From Apiospora phragmitis (taxonomy: Eukaryota > Ascomycota > Sordariomycetes > Amphisphaeriales > Apiosporaceae), in the NCBI GenBank assembly GCA_038363925.1, contig JAQQWL010000011.1, positions 3,596,001 to 3,660,000 of the forward strand: a DNA stretch of 64,000 bases, given 5' to 3'. The notes beneath the pieces were generated by a model. It was not told where the DNA came from. It saw nothing but the letters and a program-made list of their open reading frames with translations, and searched no databases. Position numbers and translations under genes: made by a program. Below are positions 12,600-25,360 of this stretch, piece by piece (position 1 is the first letter of the stretch; each line of letters opens with the position of its first letter).

Positions 12600-13902
12600 A
12601 TGGCGCAACTCCTGCAAGACCTGATATACTCCTTCGGCAATTGCCTGAACTGCTTCCCCGGCTCGCCCACCCTCAAGATCAACAGCCGCTCCTTCAAGAT
12701 CCTGCGCCTGCTGGGCGAGGGCGGTTTCAGTTATGTCTACCTCGTGCAGGACACGGCGACGGCCGAGCTTTTCGCCCTCAAGAAGATCCGCTGCCCCTTC
12801 GGCGCCGAGTCGGTCCAGCAGGCCATGCGCGAGGTCGAGGCCTACAATACCTTCGCCCACAGCCCGGCCGTCATCCACAGCGTCGACTACGCCATCGCGA
12901 GCGAGCGCAACGACCCCGGCTCCAAGACGGTCTACGTGCTGCTCCCGTACTACCGGAGGGGCAACCTGCAGGACATAATCAACGCGAACCTGGTCAACCA
13001 CACCCAGTTCCCCGAGAAGAAGCTCATGATCCTCTTCCTCGGCGTCTGCAAAGCCATGAAAGACATGCACCAGTACCAAGCGCCGGCGGGTGGCGAGCGC
13101 ATGGAGGCGGGCAACCCGAAAGCAGGCGATCCGGAGGAGGCGGCGGGAAGGTCTTCCAAGGGCAAAAACAAGCGGAATAAGGCCATGGCGGCTTCTGACG
13201 CCGACGACGAGACGGAACAGGCCAGGCCGCTTATGGTGGACGAGCAGGTCGCGGGGTCTGGTGAACACAGGTCATATGCGCATCGCGATATCAAGCCAGG
13301 TGAGTTGTACTGCCCCCTGTTAATGGGGGACTGCTACAGAGAAAGTGTTTTCCGTTGACAGAGTTACAATTACAGGCAACATTATGATCGACGACGACGG
13401 AGAGCAACCCATCATTATGGATCTCGGCTCCCTTGCTGAATCGCCCATAGTCATCACTTCGCGCTCTCAAGCGATCGCCATGCAAGACACGGCGGCCGAG
13501 CACAGTACCATGCCCTACCGCGCCCCGGAGCTGTTCGAGGTCAACACGGGCGCCGTCATCGACACGAAAGTCGACATCTGGTCACTAGGTTGCACGTTAT
13601 ACGCCTGCCTGGTCGGCAAGTCACCGTTCGAGATGCGCAGCGACGAGACGGGCGGCAGCCTGAGCATGTGCGTGCTCGGCGGCGACTGGCGCTTCCCCGA
13701 CGAGGGCCCCAAGGCGCAGAAGAAGGGCAAGCAGACGGTCGGCGCCCCTGCTGCCGCCGCCGAGGACGCCATCAGCGAGCCGATCCGCCAGGTTGTGAGG
13801 AAGTGCCTCAAGGTCGAACCCAGCGAGAGGCCCGACATCGACGAGTTAATATTGATGGTGGAAGAGGTTGTGGACGAGCTATCGGAAGATGAGGGTGTGT
13901 AA
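12600..13902 (+). CDS. STK16/ENV7-like serine/threonine kinase (NAK family)
   Basis: Two exons, 12600-13299 and 13376-13902 (408 aa), joined in phase 1 within KP|GN. The N-terminus carries cysteines at residues 15 and 18 (GNCLNCFPG), the likely palmitoylation site that anchors STK16/Env7 to membranes (vacuole in yeast). Kinase motifs are the Gly loop LLGEGGFSYVYLV (about 38-50), LKK (60-62), HRDIKP (228-233), DLGS in place of DFG (249-252) and a YRAPELFE activation-loop end. DLGS is typical of STK16. A low-complexity charged insert (about 159-224) sits just before HRD, between subdomains V and VIb. Yeast Env7 negatively regulates vacuole fusion; a similar role here is inferred. Intact frame. 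Confidence 0.9.
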
Positions 13903-15199
13903 GTCAAGATTACGGGGGCCCCCCCGTATAACGATGTTTTCATATTACGACTGTCTGTGTCTTTTCTGGTGTATGTATGATACCTCTTGCTCTTGTCATA
14001 TAAGTGTGCAGCCCACCGATGATGTTGGCAGGCGAGAGCGCCGTCATTATTGCAATGTACAAAGCCCCTTATTACCCGGGAGCCTTGGCCCGTACATTAA
14101 TTAGACTTATACCCTTAAACTCGCCCGTCCTTCGAATATTCTCCAGTTTTGAACACCTTTTTCAGGTGCCAGCCACACTCTAGGCCGCTGATGCGCGGCT
14201 GGCTTGTTGTCAAAGAGAAGACATTACCATATTGCGACAATCCCCTTCCTTCCTTCCCCATCGCTGCCCGTCTCTCGCCATGTTTACCAGCTGCTACCGG
14301 TCGTGTTTGCAGCATTGCTCACTATAGTTCCTCCTATCCCACTCCACCAGCATTCGGTATATGATTGATTTATACAGAGCCCTCAACTCGTCTTTGTCTT
14401 CGGTCTGTATGGAGAGGAAGGGGGAAGTGGTGAGGCTGTCTGCCTTGTGGTATATATCATCTTTACTTGGCGGGATAAGAGATGATGGCATTATTGGTAT
14501 GGTGTATAAGTATGGATGCTGCTGGATGTTATAATAGCAGCAATAGTGGATGTATATGTGGCAAAGTCCCGCCGGAGGCTGTGTTGTGTGTATGTGTGTA
14601 TAAGCCGTGAAAGGGAAGTGAGTATTATGTGTTGTAGATGTCGAATTACGTAGAATCGGTAGGTAATTTGCAACTTTTCACCCATGGTGCTATGGATCAC
14701 CCGGGTGTGGGCGAATACTATTCATATATAGATCAGCATGAGAAACATATTTACCAGAGAGCAGGCGCAAGTCATTGGCGGTGGCATTTGTCATTTCTAC
14801 AGGATTTGGAAATGTTGAAACGGCACGCTACAGTATCTATCGTATGAACATGGATATCCCACAGGATCTGCACTAATCAGGCACAGTTTGCATGACCTGC
14901 ATGAGCACTGTATTGCTGGAGGATGTCTGGGTGAAGATGCACAGTGCGTATAGATATCGATATTGATGATATTTTCCAAAACACACTCCCCTTGCAGACC
15001 GGTGCGAAACAGTCGCTATAACACCATGACCCCGGCTTCCCGAGTCGTCAACCTCCCTCACCTGCACTGCTGCTAATAATAACAACCAAATCCGTTGCCC
15101 TCTCACTTGCCGGGAATAGCTCTATTCGGAGCCCTGCCGAACCCCGCTTGGGGGACCTTTTCTCCCTCTTTTTTTCCTTCGGAATTCCATTTCCTCGGG
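13903..15199. other. Intergenic spacer upstream of MSH1
   Basis: Tandem intergenic region between the kinase gene and MSH1. It is moderately AT-rich with TGTGTATGTGTGTATAAG-type simple sequence around 14,580-14,600. No gene supported. Confidence 0.5.
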
Positions 15200-18100
15200 A
15201 TGCGCAGGTGCACGGCTCGCACGACTGAACAAGGCCTGCTGGAACTGCTCAGAGTCACACCAGTGGTGTGCTCTAACAACCTCGCCAGGGGCCCGGCCGT
15301 TGCGTACCGGCGCAATGCCAGATCTGACTCCTACGCGAGGCCGCGTCTTCCCCAGATCGGCCGGCAGCGGCAGCTTGGGGTGGCCAGTAGCATACAGACC
15401 CGCGGCAAGAAGACCAAGACTACGGTGAACCTGGCAGATCTACCACAAGGGCCCCTCATGCCGCTTACACCTACCCCTACACCATCCGTGTCTGGGGAAG
15501 ATGATGTGGCGGAGGAAGACGAGGGCCCGGCATACCCAACCGTGGTGCTGCAGGCAAGGAGGAACATGCAGAAGTTCGAGAACTGTGTGTTGCTGACGCG
15601 CGTTGGCGGCTTCTACGAGCTGTACTTCCAGCACGCCGAGGAATATGGGCCGTTGCTGAATATCAAGGTGGCCCAGAAGAAAACCAGTGCTGGACCTGTC
15701 CCCATGGTACATTATCCCCGAACCTTCCTTGGCCGCGTCTGGCCAGAGAACAACTGTAACCTGATGACAATTTCTTTTAGGCTGGCTTTCCATTCTTTCA
15801 GCTAGACCGGTTTCTCAAGGTTCTGGTCCAGGAGTTCAACTGCTACGTTGCCATCGCCGAGGAGTTTCCCAATGACGCAGGTGACAGAGTCAAGACGAAC
15901 GGGCTTATGCATGACAGAAAAGTGACACGTATCATCACGCCAGGTACTTTGATCGACGAGAACTTCATTGACCCTTTTGCAAACAACTATGTAATGGCGA
16001 TCCATATCCCTTGCGCCGCTGGGGAGGACGGGCTTGACAGCATTGTAGCCAAGCCCAAAACCGAAACCCCCAGAGATGAGAGGGCGCCCGCCTCTTCTGA
16101 ACCTGTAGGCTTGGCTTGGCTGGATGTCTCCACGGGGCAGTTCTATACCCAGACTACTAACATCGCATCTCTATCGTCTATCCTTTCCCGCATAGGCCCA
16201 CGTGAGATCGTTGTGGATGAAGCCTTACAATCAGATACAAACCACGCCCTCTCTGCAATCCTTGCCGAGGACAAGCACCTAATCAGCTACAGTCCGCATC
16301 CGGTTCCTCTCGCCACCTCGGAATGGACGCCCATGCTGGAATCGGAAATCCCACCACACACACTGAGCAGCCTGACCGACGACGAGACGCAAGCCGGTAG
16401 CCTCTTGCTGCAGTACGTCCGGGATCGTCTCATTGGCCTCAGCATGAAGCTGCAACCGCCTATACGGCACGAGAGTATGCACGTCATGACCATCGACAGG
16501 AACAGCATGCGCTCGCTGGAGATCAAGCAAACCATCCGCGACGGCGTCTTCCGGGGTAGCCTTCTGCACGCCATCCGCAGAACGGTAACGAAGAGCGGTG
16601 CTAGGCTATTGAATGAATGGCTCATTGCCCCCTCGACGTCGCTGGATACTATCACGCAGCGCCAGGACCTAGTGGAATACTTCCTGAAAAACCCGGACTT
16701 GCAGGACGAGATTATACAACTGTTGAGAAGGAGCCACGATTCCCAACGTCTCGTGCAGAAGTTTGCTTTCGGCCGCGGCGACCCAGACGATCTCATCGGC
16801 CTTGCCAATACCATCAAGACAACCGAAGGAATCGTCAAGCTGCTCAAATCTGTTTCGAAGCGAGATCGGAACAATAGTTGCTTCGCGGACATGCTGTCCC
16901 GGATAAACACCACCAAGGTCTCCAAACTCGCTGACCGCATCCGCGATTCGATCGACGAGGAAGGCATCTTCCAGAAGCACGAGCTCGAGGACCAAGAGAC
17001 GTCCCAGCTTCTCTCTCTCGCCGAGGGCATCGTGTCGTCCGAGGGCACCAACGAGGAGGCGGCCGCGCTCCTCCCAAGAGCCCCAAGCTCCGCAAGAAGC
17101 CCGCGACCCCTGCCTCAATCCGCGACCACTACGCCGACGACAACCAGTCGTTCATTATGAAGCCCGGCGCCAGCCCGGGCCTCAGCGACCTCCACGCCGC
17201 CCTCGAAGCCCTGCTGACCGAGAAGGCAGCGCTGACCGAGGACCTCCGCGCGCGCTTCGAGGCCGCCAGCCTCACCCTCCGCTGGACGCCCAACCTCGGC
17301 CACATCTGCCACGTCAAGGGCGTCAAAGACACGCGGCGGCTTGCCGACATGGCCCCCAGCCTGCCCGCCCTCTCGTCGAGCCGCAGCACGCGCACCTTCC
17401 ACGCGACCGAGTGGACCTCGCTGGGCCAGCGCATCCACCAGACGCGCTTCCAGATGCAGACCGAGGAGGCCCGCCTCTTCTCCGAGCTGCGCGCCCAGGT
17501 CGTCCTGCACCTCGTCCGCCTGCGACGTAACGCCGCCGTGCTCGACGAGCTCGATGTCACCACCTCTTTCGCCCGCCTCGCCGCCGAGCAAGGGCTCACG
17601 CGTCCCCAGCTCCGCGACGACAGCAGCGAGAACTCGGCGGCGACTCTAATCATAGGTGGCCGCCATCCCACCGTCGAGGGCGGCCTGTACGAGCAGGGGC
17701 GCACTTTCACCTCCAACGACTGCCTCGTCGGCGTGTCCGGTCACGGCCGGCTCTGGCTCATCACGGGGCCCAACATGGCGGGCAAGAGCACCTACCTACG
17801 GCAGAACGCTCTCATTACGATACTGGCCCAGGTCGGCTGCTATGTCCCAGCCCACCACGCCGAGCTCGGGATAGTCGACGCCATCTTCTCGCGTGTCGGT
17901 TCAGCAGACAATCTCTACCGGGACCAGAGCACCTTCATGGTCGAGATGCTCGAGACAGCCCAGATTCTGCGCGCGGCCACGCCGCGGTCTTTTGTCATCA
18001 TGGACGAGATCGGCCGAGGTACAGCCCCTGATGATGGGACCGCTGTAGCGTTTGCGAGTCTGCATCATCTCGTTACCATCAACAAGTGCCGCACATTATT

Positions 18101-18407
18101 CGCCACACACTTTCATTCGTTGGCTGACATGGTCAAGGAGCGAGATATGCATATCACGACGGGCGGCCACGTGGAGATGTATTGTACAGATGTGGAGGAA
18201 GATGGTCAAGGTGGATTTGTCTACATTCACAAGCTACGGAAAGGCATAAACAGGGATAGCCATGCGCTGAAAGTCGCACGTTTGGCAGGAATCCCGGAGG
18301 CAGCCATCGCTGTGGCCAAACAGATCTTAGAACACCAAGCCGATACAGTAGGCTTGGTGAACACAACAAGCGACGCAGAAGGACGGCCTCCAGGCGCTGT
18401 AGCATAG
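15200..18407 (+). CDS. MSH1: Mitochondrial DNA mismatch repair ATPase MSH1 (MutS homologue)
   Basis: MutS-family ATPase acting on mitochondrial DNA. Exon 1 is 15200-15706, a 74-nt intron follows, and exon 2 is 15781-18407. The first 75 residues are Arg-rich and acid-poor (a presequence). The mismatch-contacting FYE motif is at 138-140 (GGFYELYF). The C-terminal ATPase has Walker A GPNMAGKST (about 831-839), Walker B DEIGRGT (about 910) and the following DDGTAVAFASLHHL. The coding frame shifts at about 17073-17084: frame 1 runs to EEAAALLP and the other resumes with PKLRKKPATPASIRDHY. One missing C in a CCC/CCCC run repairs it, and the total length (3134+1 nt) then closes to 1044 aa. The presequence separates it from the nuclear MSH2-MSH6 proteins. 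Confidence 0.93.
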
Positions 18408-18835
18408 ATTTATGTAATAGTACCTGTATACTTCAAAACAGATCAGCAATGTATTCTGTAAATAGTGTTTCGACAAATGCATGAAGTGATAGAATTGTGT
18501 CTCATATAGTGTTGAATGTTTGTCATCAAGTGAGTTCAGGGTTAAAAAGCTCTTGAATTTTTATTGAATCTTCGACGGGAGGAAGGTGTTGGAAAAGTCA
18601 AATTCGACATACCTTTTAATGAAGCCATACTGCAAGACACCCTTGGTCTAATCAGCAGTCACTGTATCACATTGCGCATAGTTCTCCTCATAAATGGCCG
18701 TCGTCGTGATGGGAAGCGTACTCAATTACCATGTGGCAATCCTATGAAACGCCGATTTTCGTATCTAGAATCTCGTAAAACCATCTGATACCCAGATTCG
18801 TGTTGATCGTAGACTTCGTTCTCATGCTAAAGCAT
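18408..18835. other. Convergent 3' intergenic region
   Basis: Short convergent spacer between MSH1 (+) and RPP0 (-). It is AT-rich with no gene, and TGTAAATA at 18,457 may belong to the MSH1 3' processing region. Confidence 0.45.
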
Positions 18836-19914
18836 TTAACCGCTGCGAAAAAGGTCAGTTTTTGGGTATATTTCCAAAGGTTGGTTTCAACATACAAGAG
18901 ATCACCGAAACCGCCACCATCCTCATCGGACTCCTCATCCTCGGAGTCATCCTTCTTGGTCTCAGCAGCGCCAGCAGAGGCACCAGCGTCACCAGAGGCA
19001 CCGGCGGCGGGAGCAGCGGCAGCGTAAGCGTCGGGGTTGGCAATACGGTCCTTGAGCTCATCAATGGCGGCCCAGGAGTACTCGGTCCCAATGGCGATGG
19101 CCATGAGGTTCTTGTAGCCGTTGAAGAAGCTGTGCATGACCGAGGGCAGGGTGGGGAAGTTGATGGCCAGAGAGACGGCGGCAATGGTGGTGATGGCGCT
19201 CGAGAAGGACTTCAGGAGCTGCTCCTCACCGACATCCAGAACCTCAGGAGGGAAGGTGTTGCCCTGGTCGTAGACCTGAACAACGCCCAGACCGTAAGTG
19301 AAGGGAGATATGTTCAGCATGTTGAGCAGGGTAGCCTCGGAGGCACCGACCTTGCTGCCAGCCTCAACGAGCTTGAGGTCGCTGGTGATTTCAATGGTAC
19401 CACGGGCAATCTTGGTGGGGACACCGAGGGCCTGGAAGAAAGAGGTCTTGCCAGGTTCCATACCAGTGTTACCAGCGGGGATGTAGACATCGGCGGGGGC
19501 GACGGCACCGGCACGGGCAGGGGCGGCGACCTTGTTGGCCAGAATCTTGTCGCGGATGTCCTTGAGGTCACCGTTGGTGAAGACGAAACCGATGTTGCCA
19601 CGGATGTGGGGCAGGAGACGCTCGTACTCGGGGGAGTCGGTGATGAAGGTCTTCAGGGCACGGCGAACCATGGTGTTCTTACCCATCAGAACGACAGCCT
19701 CTCCGCGGAGAGACTGACGCACTTCGTGCATCTGCTGGGAGCTGACATTGTCAACGCTGTCGGAGGGAAACTGGCATTAGCATTTTGCGATCTTCCACGG
19801 CCCCGGGGCCCAATTGGAATAGTTTTGTCGGACATACCTGACGAGGAAGACAGAGTTGTATTCCTCGAGCAGCGACTTCAGCTTGCCGAAGTACTCAGAC
19901 TTGTTGCCCACCAT
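18836..19914 (-). CDS. RPP0: 60S acidic ribosomal protein P0 (large-subunit stalk)
   Basis: Stalk base protein that binds 25S rRNA and the P1/P2 heterodimers. Three exons: 19914-19838, 19756-18896 and 18842-18836 (945 nt, 314 aa, usual length). Motifs are [19 protein letters not shown] at the start, [17 protein letters not shown] across intron 1, [10 protein letters not shown] and an Ala-rich hinge. The acidic tail [19 protein letters not shown] is completed by a tiny last exon to DLFG*, the conserved P-protein C-terminus. Intron 2 (donor GTATGT, CTGAC branch, TTCGCAG acceptor) is needed to recover that tail; reading through it adds about 40 spurious residues. The codon use is strongly biased, which makes long antisense open frames (18862-19944 +). 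Intact frame. Confidence 0.95.
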
Positions 19915-20577
19915 TTCTTCTTTGGTATGAAGTTAGGACTTTAAGGGCAACGGGTTTTTTATTTGATTGGATGTTGGGGGGTGTGGAATGGTGTTGTGTT
20001 GTTGTAGAGAGAGAGGGAAGAAGGAAAAGTGTAGCCGTCTCACCAACCAATGCGCCCAACATCAAAATTCCGATTTGCGTGGTGGGCAAAGCCAGGGCTT
20101 GGGTTTTTTGTTCGCGCCCCACCCTTATCAGTTTATCGCGCCTGCCAGATCAACTATTCCAGCCCTCGCATATTGCATACAAATGCGTATCTGCATACCT
20201 TTAAGGTACATACCACTCTACTCCATACTGCCCACACAGAAAAGGGCCAGTGAAAGCTCACCATCGCTTGACCCCATCACTACATGTAGATAAATCAAGA
20301 TCCACGACAAAAGTGGTAGGTAGCTGCATGTACATGGCAAGAAACGCTGTTCACTATCAATTTCGTAATCCTATAATTAAAGGCCCGAGTGGTGAGGGAG
20401 GGTTTTCTGGAGCAGCGTAGCAAAAGTCTTCAGCAAAGGCCCAAAGCCTGCGCGCGTGTCAAGACCAAAAGTTTCCGTTGTTGTGCCCGTCATGTTGCCA
20501 ATCTGTGAGTGCTTCTTTTGTGCGCCAACTCGTCAATCATCAGTCCGTTGTTAAATCATGCTCCTGGTCGCTTCGCT
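19915..20577. other. Spacer upstream of RPP0
   Basis: Contains the RPP0 5' region (purine-rich GAGAGAGAGGG near 20,006-20,017 on +) and the downstream region of the AMS1-type gene. No gene supported. Confidence 0.5.
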
Positions 20578-23500
20578 CTATAACTGCAGCCTATAGGTAG
20601 CTACCTCAAAAGGTCTGAGCTTAATAGAGAAGCTTCCGTTCTTATCCAAATCCAACTCCTCTTCGTCGTCTTCAAGAACGTTCGTCTTCCAGACTTTCTT
20701 GATATCCCACGTGCTCTTGATCGTGCCTCTGCTCTGCCCGCCGAGACTGTCGTAGACGCGGCAGATGATGCTCTGTCCCTTGCGCTTCTGGAGCTCGCCG
20801 CGGGAAACATCCTTGTCGTCTTCACCACGCTTGACGCAGTCCAGGACAAGGGAAGGATCGCCGGTCAGCTGGACGGGGTGGCTCGACAGCATGGTCTTCA
20901 TATCGTCGGTTGCTGGGGCAGAGAGCACCTTCAAGGGGTTGTTGAAGTTGTGGCCGGCGCGGACTGTTGTGGCACCAAGGGATCCCTGATGCGGCAGAAT
21001 CGCCCATTTAATCGTATGATGACCCATGTCAGCATGAGCATCAGGGGCCTTGGGTGCCCGCAACAAAGACAGTCGCATCAAATTACCACAAGTGGCGAAC
21101 CCATATTTGCTGTCGTTGAGGACAGAGACACCGTAGCCGTTCTCCGACAGGTCCGCAAACTTGTGGCAGCATACCTCGAACTTGGCCATATCCCAGGTGG
21201 TGTTGTAGTGCGTTGGTCGTCGCACTAAGCCGTATTGTGTCTCGTATGATGCCTCGGTGTTGGTGACGTCGACGGGGAATTCAACCTTGAGGAACTTCAT
21301 AGTTTCATGCCAGTCCACGTCGCAGGTCACGTCAACGAACGACTGCTGTCCCTTGAAGGCAGCACTCAAGCTGAGGATCGTCTTCATAGAACTGTTCTCG
21401 CTGATCTTGGTCTCAGTAACGACACCTACCCGGTGTTCCTTGTCTTCGTAGATCTTGGTCGGCCCGCAGGTAAGCTCTTGTCGGCTGTCGAGATGGTACA
21501 CCTCGACATCCCATGCTTGCCAGTACAGAGGTTTGTCGTCGAAGATGACAAACTGGTTTGCCTTTCCGCCCTTAGCTATAACTTCACGGCCTGCCTGGCG
21601 ATCGAAGAGCGAGGTGATACAGCCCTTCTCGATGGTGACGCGCAGCTGCTCATTCTGCATGACGAATACGCCCTTCTCAACTTCCTCGACTGTGACGGCT
21701 TTCTCTTCGGCTGTCTTGAAGGCCTTGATGCTAAGGATAGGGCCACTGCCACAAGCAACGCCGCACTCGGTCTCCGAAATGTCAACAACCTCCTTACGGT
21801 GCCACGGGAGCGTGTTGAGGGCAACCGCTTCGCCAATACTGGCGGGCTTTATCTCGGGAACCTTGAATAAATTGCAGATGTCCTTGAAGATGCGCTCGCC
21901 AGTCTTCGCGACTTCGGCGTATAACTAGGATGACGTTAGCATACAGGAATATTCCTGAATACGGCTGTGGCTCTTACCTCGTCGGAATCATCGTAGCACA
22001 TTTCAATTGAACTGCCCGGAAGACAGTCATGGAACTGACAAAGCAGAATTGACTCCCACATCTTATCAAAATCCTTCTTGGGATACTGGTAAGACTGGTC
22101 CTTCAAGGATGCAATCGTAGCCAGAAGCTCGAGATCTTTCATCAAGACCTCAGACCGGCGGTTATTGAGCTTGTTGTTTGCCTGGGTCGTATAGGTGCCA
22201 CGATGCAGCTCGAAATAGAGCTCTCCGTACCATGTGACCAACGAGGTCCCCTTGTCTTGGAGCTTATCAAAGAACTGATCGACTGTGTTACCTAAATGGA
22301 CACGAGGTAACAGGCCAACCTCATCACTGATACCACGGCACCGACGAAGCTTCTCAATATGCTGCCAAGTCGGGCCGCCGCCGCCATCTCCCTTGCCAAA
22401 GACGAGCAACGAGGTATGGTCCTGGTCCATGGACTTGTGCTGAGTGACACTCCGCTTGACGTCGCCGAAGTGAGCCTCCGCGGTGTAAGTTTCAGCAGGA
22501 GGCATGTGACAAATGACTTGGCTGCCGTCCAGTGCCACCCAGTTGAAAGTGGTATGGGGGAAATTATTGATATTATTCCAGCTGAGTTTTTGGGTGAGAA
22601 AACGGTTCATGCCAGCCAAGCGGCAGAGCTGAGGGAGCTGACTCGAGTATCCAAATGTGTCGGGAAGCCAGAAAGTCTTGCAGCGCTCTCCGAAGTGGCT
22701 TTCGAAGTAGCGCTGACCGTAGAGAAACTGACGGACGAGGGACTCGCCGCTAGGCATGTTGGTGTCGTGCTCAACCCAGCTACCGCCAATGGGATGGAAC
22801 TTCCCCTCCTTCACCTTGTGCTTGACGCGATCGAAGACATAGGGGTAGTATTTCTCCAGCCACTGGTACTGCTGCGCCTGCGAACAGGCAAAGTTGAGCT
22901 CAGGGTAGCGTTCCATCAGGTCGCATTGGTTCGACCAAGATCGAGCAACCTTGCGCTTGGTCTCAGCCCAAGGCCACAGCCAGCAAGTATCGATATGACA
23001 GTGGCCGATGCCGAAGACCTGAGCCTCTGTGCCACTTTCATAGACCTTGGCCGAGTCAACGTTGGCACCGATGTAGTCTTGGGCAATCTTGCGGCAACCC
23101 TTGATAGACTCCTTGTCACCAAGCTTATAGTTCTCGAGGATGGCAGTGGCGACATTCAGGGCTTTGTGCTGCTGCCATGAATCCTCAGGAAATTCCCTGG
23201 CGGCGTCACCGATGATCCAAGTATCGATCCAGAGCTGACGAGCGTCCATGTTGACAGCACAGATGTCAGCCTTCACTAGCTGAAACTGCTTGTTTGGGTC
23301 AGGAGGCTGGATGCTGTCACCTCCAGGAGCATTCCCGAACATGTGATTGCAAGCCATTTCGATATAGAAAGTGTGCTCCTTGCCATCGCGGAAAGACTTG
23401 GGGAGAATCCATTCGACACGCTCTCCCCCCGCCGGTAAGGCCTTGCAAAGGCTTGCCGTCAGCCGTCCACACCATGCCCTCATTGCCAGCATCCCACTGG

Positions 23501-23877
23501 AACTCCAAATGCTCCTTGTCGCACATATTGGAGGGTACTTTGATAACAATCTTGAACCAGTGAGTGGCCCAAGATGGACCGAAGCTTTCGCCCACGTTTG
23601 TAGATTGGAAATCGCCCTTCATAGCCTCTTCGAACGTGGGACGGGACAGACCCGGGGCAGCCCAGGTGGAAAGTTTGACATGAGGGTGGCCGGAAGCGAT
23701 GCCTTCGTACATCATGGCCAAGAGGTTCTGCTTCTCCCATTGTCCAGTGCTGTAGAACTGCATGATTCTCTCCTTGTAGATGTTGCTGATCCGCTTGCCG
23801 ACCGGGCCAGCGGCCTGCATGGGATAGGTGGCAACGGAGGCCGTGGCCTTCGCGGGCTGGGTGCGTTCACCGCCCAT
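20578..23877 (-). CDS. AMS1: Alpha-mannosidase, glycoside hydrolase family 38 (AMS1-like)
   Basis: Class IIC alpha-mannosidase releasing mannose from free oligosaccharides. In yeast Ams1 is cytosolic/vacuolar and delivered by selective autophagy. Exons 23877-21978 and 21924-20578, with the intron after YDDSDE. No signal peptide, as expected for this class. Catalytic features: HIDTCWLWPW (about residue 292, zinc-binding His and Asp), the presumed nucleophile in FWLPDTFGYSSQLPQL (about 404) and FHDCLPGSSIEM (a further metal/substrate His). C-terminal beta-sandwich domains follow. The frame breaks in a run of six C (23425-23430; G on the coding strand) between GKPLQGLTGG and ERVEWILPKSF. One surplus base repairs it and the CDS then closes to 1081 aa, close to yeast Ams1 (about 1080). 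Confident family call. Confidence 0.95.
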
Positions 23878-25360
23878 GATTGGAGTTCGTAGGTTGAGGA
23901 GGGACGGAAGGATGTCGAGGGGTAGGGGGTTGTCGGAGTGGTCGCTACGAGTGCGTCAGATCAGTCGGTCTAGGTAGCTAGCTCTCAGCATACGAGCAAG
24001 GTATTATTCTAGGTTATAGGTGTGAAGAATGAGGAAAGATATGGGAGTAGGATCCAAGAGAAGGATGGGCCCAAGAAACTCGAAGCATGGGCTGATTGGA
24101 CCGGAAGCTATTATCGATGAGCTCAAGGTGTGCTGATAATATGTATCAGGCGAAGAAGGGAGAGAGGGACGCGAGCGACGGGCGGGGACTGGAATCTGGA
24201 GCTCGAGCTTGAGCTCCCAGGGTGCCTCGGTGCCCACAGTGGCACAGCCCAACCGAAACGGGTGCGGGGGATGATGCACTGCAAGGTCCCATGCCCACCC
24301 TAACTGCTTGGCCCCTGGTTCCTTGGGTAGTACATTTGCGGGGAAGCACTAGATCGCGACCATGTCTGGACGTCCTTGATCCCGCGCGGCAATCGGAAAT
24401 GTCATCGACAGAGACGAGAAATCACCCCAAAAATGCTTACCACATGGTCAAATCTGAAAGCCGTTCTTGTCGTGATCTTGTGTTATACGATATAGGTAGG
24501 GCGGCCGGCCGAGTTAGCAACTCGAATACGTAGGTAGGGCAGACTGAAGTCGGAAGCCGGAGGTATAATGATAACAGGAGAATTTGATATCCAGAATAGC
24601 AGTTGAGGAGTGCCCATAGGAAATACCCCTGAAAAGAATGCTTCGTAGGATGCAGCAGAGGTCGGGAAGATTCAATGTATGATTGTGTATAGGGCGTTGA
24701 ATACGAACAAGGCCCTGATTGTTGGGCTCATATAGGACATGCGAAACGATGGCTTGATTCAAAGCTGTCACTGACCGAAGACGCGTGGCCGCCTTTTGGC
24801 AAGCACGCCATACCCCGTCAGAGCAATCGAGGGCAGTCAGGATTAATTATGTCAGTAGCAACGGATACAGAGGCTTGTTGGGGTTGATTGTTGCTGCCAT
24901 TCGTTCTGTATAGCGCGCTGTTCTGAGACGCTGGGGGGCTCTATTATATCATTCAAGTTAGGAGAAACGGTTTGCGCAATGCATAGTTGACATAGCTCCA
25001 GTCGGTACAAGGTACAAGTGGCATGATATCGTTATTTTACTATTTTTATTCTCTACAGTCCTAGGGATAAAGCCCTCTTGGGAATCCATCATCTCATTCA
25101 GTGGCGGTGGTGCCTCTTCCTATTCCTCAACAGACCCTCTTCCACCATAACCAGGTTGCCAAAGAGCGAGGCAAACCAGATAAACCAAATTACAAACTAT
25201 TCAGGTGAAGGCCGTGGTATCATTGCGAGAAGCAAAAGGGGAAGGAGAACCCTTGGTGCACCGCTGGCTTGCAAGAACAAACGATGCAGGAATAAAACAG
25301 CAACAGGGGTCGCAGCGCCCTAACTTATATGTACAACTCGCGGTCTGAAGAGCAACGAGA
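23878..25360. other. Spacer between AMS1 and the CAP-Gly gene
   Basis: About 1.5 kb holding the AMS1 promoter (same-strand genes). It includes GTCTAGGTAGCTAGCT near 23,970 and scattered TAGGTAGG words (24,530). No gene or RNA supported. Confidence 0.5.

Noticed and set aside
12366..13268. 300-aa open frame antisense to the STK16-like kinase
   Set aside because: GC-rich codon shadow of the kinase gene.
18862..19944. 360-aa open frame antisense to RPP0
   Set aside because: Produced by the strong codon bias of RPP0 on the other strand; the sense protein is unmistakable.
22359..23180. 273-aa open frame antisense to AMS1
   Set aside because: Shadow of the glycosidase coding strand.
23425..23430. 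Programmed ribosomal frameshift in AMS1, ATG1 or OAT
   Set aside because: No slippery heptamer plus structure, and the same kind of break recurs in unrelated genes with both signs of shift; sequence error is simpler.
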